A DNA stretch of 64,000 nucleotides from Apium graveolens (lineage: Eukaryota; Streptophyta; Magnoliopsida; Apiales; Apiaceae), in NCBI RefSeq assembly GCF_009905375.1, contig NC_133653.1:67654329-67718328 (forward strand), in the 5' to 3' direction. The first letter of the stretch is position 1. The number at the start of each line of letters is the position of its first letter. Below are positions 25,043 through 36,269 of this stretch, piece after piece. A program made the translations under genes and the position numbers. The notes beneath the pieces were generated by a model. It worked only from the letters and a program-made list of their open reading frames with translations, was not told the DNA's origin and did no database searches.

Positions 25043-25205
25043 TCATCCTTTCTCAATTATGTTATTAATTTGCACAAGTATTTCTAATTCTTCTAGGATG
25101 GGGGTGTCAGTTAGAGCCTCTATTAGTTTCAGCAAATCTGGCTTAGGATAACTAGCTAACATCCATATCCTGTATCTTGACAAAGAGCCAGCTTTTACAT
25201 TCAGA
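25043..25205 (-). pseudogene. C-terminal end of the C1 extra ORF, cut off by C2
   Basis: This is the last part of the C1 extra ORF, separated from the rest (46614-51239) by the C2 insertion. If C2 and one copy of its target site are ignored, the minus-strand frame of 46861-46619 passes directly into this piece and stays open to TGA at 25045-25043. That continuity is strong evidence that both pieces belonged to one gene before C2 inserted. The residues are mostly hydrophobic and aliphatic, with no recognised motif. Confidence 0.6.
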
Positions 25206-25210
25206 AATCC

Positions 25211-26541
25211 TGAAAGGCATATGTCATAGTCTATTTGTTTATTCGAGGATTTAACTCAACTAAAATAAGAATGTAACAAGTAAATAGTGTATCTATCGTC
25301 AAAGAGATCTCATAAAGTAACATCTGTCAAAGTATTCAGAAATAAGGTTCATCTACAGACTTGAGGAATTACTTCACTGGAAGAAGTTCGAGAAATTGAT
25401 CAAGCCTCAGTGATATAAATCAAGATTGTGGATTTAATCAAGTGACAGAGATCTTGTCAGGGTATCAGAGAATTACAGGGATTTAATCTGAAGAAAATCA
25501 AGTTATCAAAGTCAAGACATGAAGAAACGTCACGAAAGTTAGTCACTCATGAACCAAACAGTACATCGAGTGTCGACATTGAAGTGGTGGAATTGATTTA
25601 TAATTGACAGTGATTATCAGAAGATTTTCAGAAGAATGGTTGCAGTTCAAGAGTAGTATTAATTCTCTATTAATTAATTAAGTCATATAATTTAATTAAC
25701 AAAATAAATTAAATCTGCAAATATTAATTTATTGATTAATAAAATTAATTGATTAATTAATTATGAATTAATATTAAGAATTTTCTGAATTATAATTGAA
25801 TTAAAATCAGTTTTAATTCAGCAAGACAATTATTTGAACTGGTATGACAATCAATTGTCATACCGAAAGTCATACCAGTTCATTCAATAGTCTTGCCAAA
25901 AGTCATACTAGTTTATTCGATTGTCATACCGAAAGTTCTACTAGAAGGAGGATTGTCTTGCTAGTTCAATCAGATTGTCATGCTAGTACAATAGATAGTC
26001 ATACCGATTGTCTTCCTAGTACAAGTGATTGTCATGCCGATTGTCATACCAGTTCATTTCAGTTCTGTTAATTAAAATTTAAAGACAAAAGCAGCAGACA
26101 ATCATCCAGACACAGAACAGACTTTAACCAACCAAGAACAAAAGAAAAGCAGAGCAGAAAACATTTCATCCTTCAACTGCAAATTCAAGATCAACAATTT
26201 CTAGTTAGTAAAGTTACATCCAGACCACTAGAAATCATTCTTTTGTTCTTGTGTAACTATCTAGCGGATTATAATCCCTTGAACTTAATCTCAAATTGTG
26301 TTTAGAATTTGAATCTTTTTATTGCAAAAATAGAAAGAGTTCATGTCGAATTTATTCTAGATTTGTGATAATTAATTTGAGATTAATTCCTTGTAATCGA
26401 TACCGTTGTTGTAACACCTTTCAAGTTTAATAATATTTTATTTAACTTGAATTTTATTTCAATTTTTATTCCGCACTAAATTCGATTAAACAGTATAGTT
26501 TGTATTCAACCCCCCTTCTACAAACACATTGGGACCTAACA
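25211..26541 (+). repeat. 5' LTR of C2
   Basis: The LTR runs from TGAAAGGCATATGTCATAG to CATTGGGACCTAACA, 1331 bp. Positions 25836-26060 are packed with about twelve copies of a GTCATACC-like motif, including long inverted repeats. An AT-rich TTAATTAATT block lies at 25660-25770. Near the end, TATTCAACCCCCCTTCTAC is the C-rich stretch common close to the end of copia LTRs. Confidence 0.88.
25836..26060 (+). repeat. Palindrome cluster in the C2 LTR
   Basis: GAACTGGTATGAC (25836-25848) is complementary to GTCATACCAGTTC (25869-25881). Nested inside, GGTATGACAA (25841-25850) pairs with TTGTCATACC (25855-25864). Variants of GTCATACCG, GTCATGCTAG and GTCTTCCTAG then follow every 15-20 bp to 26054. 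The 3' LTR copy at 34989-35230 has one extra ATTGTCATGCCG unit. Clusters of short palindromes in the LTR are known for Sireviruses, where they are thought to be cis-regulatory. Confidence 0.8.
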
Positions 26542-26543
26542 AT

Positions 26544-26555
26544 TGGAATCAGAGC
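26544..26555 (+). promoter_or_regulatory. Primer binding site of C2
   Basis: TGGAATCAGAGC begins two bases after the LTR end. It differs by one base from the tRNA-iMet complement TGGTATCAGAGC. Confidence 0.8.
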
Positions 26556-26637
26556 CTTCTGATTAACGAACAAATCAAGATCCTAGACTTTTGTGATTTT
26601 TCAACTCCTTGAATTTTTATTCATTCAAAAATTCATA

Positions 26638-28898
26638 ATGACTTCACAAAAAGTTAGAACAATTAAAATTCCACTATTTGATAAAGAAAATTATATCATG
26701 TGGAAGAAGAATATGCTCTTGTTTTTACAAGTTGCAAATCCCAAATATCTGAACTTGTTAAAGAAGGGTCCAAAAACTCCGATGGTTATTGAACCAGAGG
26801 TGATAGAAGATGATGTTGTAATTACCAAAGCTAGAACCTATGCAAAAGAGCCTGAGGATTTTTCTCCTGCTGAAAAGGAAGAAGCCTTCTTGGATACCAG
26901 CCTTCAATTAATTTTAGTTGATTCCCTTGATCCCTTGATGAACAGACATGTGATGAACTGTAAAAATTTCAAACACATCTGGGAAACTATTGAGGTGATC
27001 AATGAAGGCACATAGGAAGTTAGGGAGAACAAGTTAGAGATCCTAACCTCTGAGTATGAACATTTTAAATCTAATCCAGGAGAAGGAATTACTGAAGTGT
27101 TTGAGAGGTACAATATATTGATCAAGAACCTGAATATAAATGGAAAATATTATTTAATCAGGGAGGTCAACAAAAAGTTCCTTTTAACACTGCCAACTCA
27201 TCTTGAACATAAAATCACTGCCATAAGAGAAGCTAGAGATCTGAGTGAGATTTCTTTGGATAGACTCTGTGGTGTGTTAAAAACCTATGAGTTGGAGCAG
27301 ATTCAGCAGAAGGAAGTCTACGGGAAAGATAGAGTGGTCAGCACATCTACTGCTCTAGTAGCTGAAGGTCAACAACAACAACAACAATCTCAACAATCAG
27401 AGATATTGTACAGTATTCCCAGGCTGAGGAAAATGTATTAGTAGCAGAATATGATCCTCCTACTACAAATTAATCAGGTGATGATTTTTAGTCCTTGGAA
27501 AAGCTGGAGCAATTGGAAGATGAGTCAAAGGCCCGAATTGTCAAGAGATTCTCCAATGTCAGATTCAAGAGAAATCCCAAGTTCAAGTACAAGTCCAACT
27601 ACAACAGATTCCAGACAGGTGGATCTTCATCCTCTAACACCAGTAGTGGTGGATACAAAACAGGGATGGTTGATTGGAGCACCAATAGATGCTATAACTG
27701 CAATGAGTTGGGACACTTTGCCACAGAATACAGGAAGCCAAAGCAAGTAAGGAAGAACTCTTATGATTCAAATCAGAAGAGTATCTCTGAAAGGGCTTAT
27801 CTGGCAAAGGGAAGAAGCTGGGATGATACTGATAGTGAAGATGAAGAAGAAGGAAATCTTGCTCTTATGGCTATTGATGGAAAAGCTTCATCGTCAAGAA
27901 AAGAGGTAAAATTTACTGATGCTGAATTAGTTTATCATCTAGGAGGTTCCTTAGATTGTGCTCGTCGTGATAATGAACTGTTAAGTCAACAGATCAAAGA
28001 CGTTGAGAAAGAGGTCAATGAATTAAGACTTGTGCACATTAATCAAGACAAGTTAAAAGAACAAGTATCTTTTCTAGAGAATAGATTTAACTGTTATAGA
28101 CAACTCGAAACTATTCTCAAAGATAAGATCACCGGTCTTGAGACTAAGGTTAAAGCCTACTTCAATTCTTGTTCGAAGGCTAAAGAGTTCTACAGTAAGC
28201 AAGTTGTTAATCAAACATCTGGAATAGGTTATGATTACAATACTACTATTGGAAAATTAGGCATAAACTCCCCTCCTCATGTCTGTGCTAAAGGTAGGGA
28301 AGTACCACATGTGCTTAAGGGTGTTGATAAACCCCTCTATAAAGCATCAATTGCTGAACCATTTGATGTGACCTCCTCTATTATTTAAGAAGAAATACGT
28401 GTTGAAGATCATGCTAATGAGAAGGTTGTTTCCAAGTCAAGTGTGTCGAAAGTTCCAGTCAAAGTTGTGAAAGCAACTGAGACTAACTCAGACACACATG
28501 AGTTGAATAACAAAAATGCCATGTCTACCATGCATAAATTGTCTGCTGTTAATCCCTCTCAAAAAGCATGTGGTGTTGCTAATTGTATGTCTTGTGCTTT
28601 TAATTTGATGTATGCTTATTTTAATGGTAAGCATGTTTCTAGTGATAAGACTACTCCTCGTCAGCATGTGAATAATAGGAAGCATGATAGGTCTAAGACT
28701 GCTAGTCCTTCTAAGGCTAGAAAGGAGACATTTGTGCCTAAGCCTAAATAGAAATTTGTTAAGGCTGTTTACAAGGTCAAATGTCCAGTCATTGAGAAAG
28801 TTGAGAACACAAAAATTAAGAATTTTGTTTTGCCTGACAAAGGCCAATTCTACAAGTATGCCAGACCCAACCAAGCTTGGGTTTCGAAGAAGGTCTAA
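26638..28898 (+). pseudogene. C2 gag, broken
   Basis: Gag starts at ATG 26638 (MTSQKVRTIKIPLFDKENY), a typical copia gag opening with IPLFDKENYIMWK. The gag domain runs on past a TAG at 27013-27015 to about 27400 (VFERYNILIKNL, FLLTLPTHLE). A frameshift near 27405 and a TAG near 27488 follow. The later frame (27495-28898) holds a knuckle CYNCNELGHFATEYRKPK in which the last Cys is Tyr, then a coiled-coil-like stretch (about 27940-28170). More stops fall at 28386-28388 and 28749-28751, and the natural-looking end is TAA 28896-28898. Sequence is close to C1 gag. It is not translatable as it stands. Confidence 0.8.
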
Positions 28899-29151
28899 TC
28901 TATTTGAAGTGCAGGGCAGTAACCAAGTGGAACCGGTAGTGTGGATTCTTGACAGTGGATCGTCAAGACATATGACCGGAGATAGAGCCCTGCTATCAAA
29001 TGTGGTTGAGAAAGCTGGCCCACTGGTTACCTTTGGAGATAACAGCAAAGGTTTAATTGAAGGATATGGCTGTTTGCAAGCTGGAATTGTTATTATTGTA
29101 AATGTGTATATTGTGCTAGGTTATTATCAGGAAGCAATATCTAACATATAG
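28899..29151 (+). pseudogene. C2 protease remnant
   Basis: The frame is +1 relative to gag and overlaps its end. It contains VWILDSGSSRHMTGD, the aspartic protease signature of copia elements (Asp at 28951), then LVTFGDNSKG. After about 29080 similarity to copia pol is lost and a TAG ends the frame. The integrase, RT and RNase H that should follow are absent. Confidence 0.75.
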
Positions 29152-30300
29152 CATCAGTGACGAGACTTGAAAATATTATGACATATCAGGCACCTGATGC
29201 ACATTACACTTGGAATTGGACTCTAGTAAGATGTGTACAAGTGTACTCCTGGTTGGTGAGTCAAAAGAGGAAGTCAGTGCACCACAGTTCATGGACTTTG
29301 CAGTTGCAGATCTATTGGACTATGCAATCTCTTCTTCACAATCTCACTTCAGGTTGGTATGAACTAGTGTACTACTCAAGCAATCGTCAAGAACATGGTA
29401 TGGCACTCTAACTGAAGTTACAGTTTAATATGAACTAGTAGAGTCGTCATATTAATAACTCTCTTATTACTAGGCACAAACATATTGTTTTAGATGTGCA
29501 GTGAGTTTTAGGAGAAAATCAAACTTCTTTCTACATTAGTGATTTTATTAAAATCTTTTGAAATCACTATGGTACATCATTTCTCTCAAAAGATTAAATG
29601 TACAATTTTCATTCATTATAGATCTTAATTACATTTTATCTATATTGCCATATGTTCTGTGATACAGGTTCAGCCTCCAATGGCTTTCTTTCATTGATAG
29701 TCATGAGGTTGAAAACCCACAACATCTATCCCAGACTGTAAAGATAAACACAAAAACAGAACCAACCAACACTCTCTTACCACTAAACTGAAGTATGAAT
29801 GAGCGTGAGGGAGATAGTGCCTTAGTGCACCACATAAGAAAGGTTCTGAAGTCAACCTAGCAGCTCTGTCTCCTACATAGATGAGTAGTATTTAAACCGA
29901 GATAACTGCTAGCCCCCATACATCTTCTCAAAAAGATGTAATGGCTGAAAAGGCACAAAAATAGTTACTAGATTCATTTTCTCAACAGGGTGCGTCTATT
30001 GAAATTTGCATGTCAGCCAGGGTATCCGTTGTAGTGTCACCACCTCAAATATAAATAATTCTTGATGCACAAGGAAAGGTTACACACACAAAGGACGAGT
30101 TGACGGAAACAAGAGTTTTGACCATTTTAAGGTCAGATTCGATTGTTCAAGGTTCTTTAATGGACCAATTGCCTTTACAGGTGTTAGGAGAGGATACTGA
30201 TCCAAAAACCATATGTCAGTGGTCAGTGTCTACCTCCCCAGGCTTAAATCCCCTGGATGCATTAGCGGATAGTGGATCTGACATAGGCGCAGATCGACAA
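29152..30300 (+). other. Non-coding interior of C2, left of the solo LTR
   Basis: No pol domain is recognisable. A frame open at 30100-30300 (MTETRVLTILRSDS; later LDALADSGSDIGADRQ) continues past the solo LTR for nine codons to a stop at about 33290 if the LTR and one TSD copy are left out. It may be the tail of a former 3' ORF of C2, but I recognise no domain in it. Confidence 0.45.
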
Positions 30301-33257
30301 TGTAACACCCCCAAATCCGGGGTCGGGGATTCGGGTTGTCACGAGTTCCATTTCCCTTATCAATACTTAATCTTAACAGTCAACCAACTACTGAGTACTG
30401 TGACCCCACAATATACACACACACACACCACAAGTTATAGTCTCAGCGATGAATACCAAAAATAACACAAGTCATTTTATTCCACAGTTATAAACCGTTA
30501 CACCTTAAAAGGGTTTCTGAATAAATTTACATTTCTTTGCCATTATTACAATTCAAATAGATACATAAGTCTGGTACATCAGAAGTTGAAAGTCTAACCT
30601 ATTGGTAATTTCTACCTCAGCTACAACGGCATCAACGCTTCCAGAAAACTGCGGAACGTTTCCTAACCGCTTGCGAATTGGAAGCTTGGTCCTGTTCATC
30701 TTTTTTATCTGTTGTTGTGTGATGAAAGAAGAAAGCAAGGGTGAGCAACAAGCCCACTGAAATAATATGTATAATAATTAACAATATATGAGCATTCTCA
30801 TAGTACTCATGAAAGTCTTGGTCAAGAAGAAATGAACCAAGCTGATATCTTAACGCGACTAAGTCGCAAAATATTCAGTATATATACATATACACTTTTC
30901 ACAATCTTTGAAATCCTCTGACATGTATAATATACACAGAGTTCCAGTTTATAAATGTATAAAAATATCGTTGTAAGGTGATCTCATATATCTAACCTTG
31001 TCTCAACGTTTTTTTGAAAATCTTTGACATGCACAAGATAATCATTTACTAGATATAAGTTTAAAAGATGAAGTTACAAGATACTCCAATATACTTATAT
31101 CTTTTCCGAATACTACTTGAACTAACACCGTTCAATGTATAAATAGTTCATCCCATAGATTAAGCTACAAGATAAAACTTGTATAGAATCAATCTTTAAA
31201 ATATCATCAAAATAAAATGAAGTTACGAGATACTTCATTTGATGCAAACATCATTTTGAAAACTAGACCTTGCCAACACTCAACAATCGCCCAACCGTAG
31301 CCTTTCTATCGAAGTGCTCTAGGTAGTGTTACAGAAATATCCAATTGGATGATGAACTCATTACGGGAGTTTGCCGCGCCAGGAAGACCACTCACGATGA
31401 TCAGTCGCAGTAGTGCAACCCCACCATTTTCTACATGTAGAGGAGAACCTGTCGGATTTACTTGTCAACCGAACACTGGACTCCTAAGGAATGGACCGTC
31501 TTATAGCGGAACTTCCAGGCCAATTGGGCCAATATAATAATGCTGGGCCGGCGCCACTCGACCACTTACGCCACTCCTAGTTCAGATGAAATTCATGACT
31601 CTGAAACGTAAAGCTCGTCCCCACTTTCCCCAAGTAGAAACTTGTTGATACGGCTCCACCAAGAAGTCGTATCTAGTTGGAAAGGAAAACTCACCGATAT
31701 TTCCCAGGCGATGCCCGTTAATGGATTAAGTTGTTCCAAGAATTTTACTTCCCGAGTGTTGGGTAAGTAATCAAAAAACTCTTTTATCAGAATAGCAACC
31801 TTGTTGCGAATATAAAATACACTATAGAGCCGGATCCCTCAGATTTTGAGCGAGTATTTAAATCCCCTTCGAAAGGAGGATCTTAAATATAAAAATGAGT
31901 TTTGGGATCCGCCCTAACTTTTAAAAACATTTTGAAGACTCGAAAACATTTTAAAGAATGTTTAGAGTAACGTTGATTTAATAAAATAAATCAGTCCCGA
32001 TATGTTAGAAAGTATCTGAATATTATTATTTAAATAATATTCCCATAAGGATGATCCTTATAAAAATAATCGAGGTAGGAGTTTTAAAACTCATACTTGA
32101 AATGAATAACAAATAACCAAAGATATACTTATACGAAAGTATGATCTTTATTTGAATAATCGAAAATAAGTTTGATTATCGAAACATTATTCTTTAATAA
32201 AATAAAGAATATTATGTAATAAATAAGCGGAGTCATAAGTCCTCAAATGAATATTCAAAATAATATTCATTAAATAAAATAAACGGAGTCTTAAGTCCTC
32301 GAATGAATATTCAAAATAATATTCATTAAATAAAATAAATGGAGTCATAAGTCCTCGAATGAATATTCAAAATAATATTCATTAAATAAAATAAAGTTAT
32401 CGAATAAACCTTATTCGATTAATAGTTTTGAAAACTATATATATATATATATAAGTATATATATATTATACTCGGGAACATCGACTCCCGGTTTAGAAAT
32501 ATGTTCACCTTTGGGTCCCCTATACTAAGGGTATACGCAACAACTGCTTATCTCTAGCATAGGTATTATGCAACTTATAAGCCATTGAATCAACAATTAG
32601 ATATCAAGATTACGAAATAGACATGCATATATACCATATCAGCATGCTCCAATATATCGCAAGATTTGCTAATAACATTCATGCACTTATCACAAGATAA
32701 TGCATATACATATATACATCACAACAACAGTATAACGGGTAGAAAACTTGCCTGAGCGACTGGGGGTGATAAATGGCTTGGGACGAGTCTGGTAACCTAT
32801 AAACAACATATAAGTTGGAATTAAACCAAAGTCGCTTTTGAATCTATACTTTAACCAATTAGACCCTAACGTTCGCTTAACTTTCGTTTTCGTTTATCGT
32901 TTAAGGGATCATACCCGGGATCTTATTACTTGGGTTCCCTTAACCTTTCTCAATACATTATATTCCTTTTATGATCCCCTCTTATAATCCTTGAATTTAA
33001 ATCCTTTTTATCCTGTTCCCTTATACTCAATTCTTTTGGTATCTGGTGGATTTTCGGGAAAAATCAAAGTGTTCGAATTTGGATTTTGACGATCTTTACA
33101 TACACTTATATCCCATATAAAGTACTAATAAGATCTCAGAATAACAATAGAAGAACCCCTACATAGTGTGGCATGGAAAGTTTTCTTATTCAACATAATC
33201 AGCAAAACACTATTCATAAGGGTTACTAAAAGTTCAAAAAAATTTGGGGTTATTACA
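30301..33257 (-). repeat. Solo LTR, Tekay-like Ty3/gypsy, 2957 bp
   Basis: The ends are TGTAACACCCCC and GGGGTTATTACA, flanked by GACAA at 30296-30300 and 33258-33262. No coding sequence, PBS or PPT is present. The opening is the reverse complement of a usual chromovirus LTR end, so the insertion is on the minus strand. Inside are a 56-bp unit repeated three times (32229-32396) and a TA microsatellite near 32439-32470. It is a different family from the solo LTR at 4766 and from the intact chromovirus, although all three share a splice-acceptor-like region. Confidence 0.88.
32229..32396 (+). repeat. 56-bp tandem repeat, three copies
   Basis: Units start at 32229, 32285 and 32341 with GGAGTCATAAGTCCTC and differ at only a few bases. 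Each holds the inverted pair GAATATT and AATATTC. The near-identity suggests recent expansion inside the solo LTR. Confidence 0.85.
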
Positions 33258-33559
33258 GACAACTTGTTGACAATGATTCAGGTATTACCTAATGAGTCAC
33301 AAGGAAATGTCTTCACAGGCATTAGAAGGGAACTTTGATCTTTATGCTAAATTCGTTGGATCATTGTTTACCTTCCCAAAATTCAAATCTGGAACCCTAA
33401 AAGGGAAACTAGCAACTTGTAGATTATGACTCAGATTCATCTGACGAGTTTAACAAGGATGGGGATTTGCGAACTCCCATTGCACCACCTGTGACCTCCT
33501 TAAGGATGGCTAAGGTTATTTTCCTTGCAGGTACAACTGAATTTTGGAGCTATGCGAGG

Positions 33560-33715
33560 AGTGATACACTTGTGAGAATGAGTGTAAACACGAGTGGAGA
33601 GAAGAGTGATACACTTGTGAGAATGAGTGTAAACACGAGTGGAGAGAAGAGTGATACACTTGTGAGAATGAGTGTAAACACGAGTGGAGAGAAGAGTGAA
33701 ACACATGTGAGGTAC
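33560..33715 (+). repeat. 45-bp minisatellite, three copies plus a partial
   Basis: Units start at 33560, 33605 and 33650, and a diverged partial unit starts at 33695. The period is a multiple of three and the plus strand encodes SDTLVRMSVNTSGEK repeated in frame within a 96-codon frame (33467-33757). I doubt that this frame is a gene: it lies in the non-coding tail of C2. Confidence 0.85.
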
Positions 33716-34347
33716 ACTAAAACAGAATCACACACTCACAGTGAGGAAGAAATATGACACTACTTGTTATTTCTTTTCCAACCAAGTCATATATGAGAAC
33801 TCCTTCAGACAACGACATACATTCCTTCTCTAAGGGGGAGATAAAAGCTTAAGTAATAGTTTGGAGGATTCCTCAACTAAGGGGGAGAAATAGTAGGGAG
33901 GAAGAAAAAGATCGTACATATGTACACTACACTACACCATTGTTGTTTGTAACTACGGATCCTATTGTACGGGAGAGGTGGTAAACACATGGTGATTTTT
34001 TAGAAAGGGAAGAAGCTGTTTTCCCCAAGGGGAGTACCATTGGTTTTTATCTGCGGATCCTATTGTACGGGAGATGTGGTAAACGAAGGTGATCGTCTTT
34101 AATCAGTTGATTCTCATAGGGGGAGAAGCAAGAGAGATATGCGCTTCTCAACAGAAAATGTGGTTGTACAAAAGAAGATGAAACTACTTGAAGATATGTT
34201 CAGTCTAGAGGAACATCTATTTGGAATCTGGAAAATGTTAAATGTTATCCAGAACTTTTCTGCTATTTACTTTGTATTTCTGTTTATATCTTTTTCTTAT
34301 TTGTTAGTTGAGTTATCCTCTAGGTATTTGTTGTTATTGTCTAACAA

Positions 34348-34363
34348 ACAAATAGGGAGAGAT
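34348..34363 (+). promoter_or_regulatory. Polypurine tract of C2
   Basis: CAAATAGGGAGAGAT directly precedes the TG of the C2 3' LTR at 34364. Confidence 0.75.
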
Positions 34364-35586
34364 TGAAAGGCATATGTCATAGCCTATTTGTTTATTTGAG
34401 GATTTAACTCAACTCAAATAAGAATGTAACAAGAAAATAATGGATCTACCGTCAAAGAGATCTCACAAAGTAACATCTGTCAAAGGATTCAGAAACAAGG
34501 TTCATCTACAGACTTGAGAAATTACTTCACTGGAAGAAGTTCAAGAAATTGATCAAGCCTCAGTGATATAAATCAAGATTGTTGATTTAATCAAGTGACA
34601 GAGATCTTGTCAGGGTATCAGAGAATTACAGGGATTTAATCTGAAGAAAATCAAGTTATCAAAGTCAAGACATGAAGAAACGTCACGAAAGTTAGTCACT
34701 TATGAACCAGACAGTACATCGAGTGTCAACATTGAAGTGGTGGAATTGAATCATAATTGACAGTGATTATCAGAAGATTTTCAGAAGAATGGATGCAGTT
34801 CAAGAGTAGTATTAATTCTCTATTAATTAATTAAGTCATATAATTTAATTAAGAAAATAAATTAAATCTGCAAAGATTAATTTATTGATTAATTGAATTA
34901 ATTGATTAATTAATTCTGAATTAATATTAAGAATTTTCTGAATTATAATTGAATTAAAATCAGTTTTAATTCAGCAAAACAATTATTTGAACTGGTATGA
35001 CAATCAATTGTCATACCGAAAGTCATACCAGTTCATTCAATAGTCGTGCCGAAAGTCATACTAGTTCATTCAATTGTCATACCGAAAGTTCTACTAGAAG
35101 GAGGATTGTCTTGCTAGTTCAATCAGATTGTCATGCTAGTAAAATAGATAGTCATACCGATTGTCTTCCTAGTACAAGTGATTGTCATGCCGATTGTCAT
35201 GCCGATTGTCATACCAGTTCATTTCAGTTCTGTTGATTAAAATTTAAAGACAGAAGCAACAGACAATCATCCAGACATAGAACAGACTTTAACCCACCAA
35301 GAACAAAAGAAATGCAGAGCAGAAAACATTTCATCCTTCAACTGCAAATTCAAGATCAACAATTTCTAGTTAGTAAAGTTAAATCCAAACCACTAGAAAT
35401 CATTCTCTTGTTCTTGTGTAACTATCTAGCGGATCATAATCCCTAGAACTTAATCTCAAATTGCGTTTAGCATTTGAATCTTTTTATTGCAAAAATAGAA
35501 AAAGTTCATTTCAAATTTATTCTAGATTTGTGATAATTAATTTGAGATTAATTCCTTGTAATCGATACCGTTGTTGTAACACCTTT
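34364..35586 (+). repeat. 3' LTR of C2, first part
   Basis: This matches 25211 onward of the 5' LTR and includes the palindrome cluster (34989-35230). It is interrupted by element D after ACACCTTT. The last five bases (35582-35586, CCTTT) are the target site of D and recur at 46489-46493. Confidence 0.9.
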
Positions 35587-36135
35587 TGTTATGGATTAAA
35601 ACTACTATATATAATTGCTGTATTTAATACTAAGGAACGTGAGCTTCGAGGCTCGATTTGACTGCTCTTGTGTTTCGTGACTCAATCTGCCTTAACAAGA
35701 TGCCTACGTACCTTGCTGATTGCCAAGGATCAAGTCAAAAAACGTAGTTCTAATTTGTGGGGTGAGGCCCCTTATATAGATGCGGGAGTCCTTGAATTGG
35801 ACTTGGTATAGGAGGCTTGGTGGATAAGCCTCTGAATTAGGATAGACTTAGGAGTCCTAGGAAGTAGGAAGTTGATTCCTTATCCTTTCAGGTCCCCTTG
35901 AGGCTAATCTCTAAGGATTTATATCCTCATCGGGACTCTTTTCAACATCTGATTTCTCCCTTATTAATTAATTACGAAATTAATTAATAATCAGGGCTTT
36001 TTGGGCCTCTTTTATTCCACCAGGCCTAATCTGGTCCGTCAGACTTAACCTTTCTGGTCTGAATATTATACATCTTATTATTATTGGGCCTAGCAGCCCA
36101 TTAATTATAAAATCAGGACTTATTTATCCCTATCA
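35587..36135 (-). repeat. 3' LTR of D
   Basis: On the minus strand the 549-bp LTR reads from TGATAGGGATAAATAAG to TTTTAATCCATAACA. The TATA box (TATATAAGG on the minus strand) is at about 35770-35778. I found no difference from the copy at 45940-46488. Confidence 0.92.
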
Positions 36136-36152
36136 TTTGCCCCCCAACTTTT
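36136..36152 (-). promoter_or_regulatory. Polypurine tract of D
   Basis: The minus strand reads AAAAGTTGGGGGGCAAA, directly before the 3' LTR that begins at 36135. Confidence 0.85.
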
Positions 36153-36269
36153 GGGAAACATTGATTAGGTTTCGCAGAAGTTAAATCTATTCGTTCCCTT
36201 ACAGGGTTTCGTTTTTGCGTAAAGTGTGGAGCGACCTACACATTTACAACGAATCTTCCTTTTATTCAG

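Larger units (their letters stand above)
33258..34363 (+). other. Non-coding 3' interior of C2 with several PPT-like motifs
   Basis: Purine-rich PPT-like motifs CTAAGGGGGAGATAAAAG (near 33829), CTAAGGGGGAGAAATAG (near 33876) and TAGGGGGAGAAGC (near 34118) precede the true PPT at 34348-34363. Multiple PPT-like motifs before the 3' LTR are a known Sirevirus trait. A segment with CGGATCCTATTGTACGGGAG occurs twice (near 33956 and 34054). The 45-bp minisatellite is listed separately. Confidence 0.65.

Noticed and set aside
33560..33715. Regular short repeats as a possible CRISPR-like array
   Set aside because: The units are contiguous with no variable spacers, in plant retrotransposon DNA. It is a minisatellite.
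33500..33735. Three minus-strand frames over the 45-bp minisatellite
   Set aside because: They arise because the repeat period is a multiple of three, which opens every frame lacking a stop in the unit.
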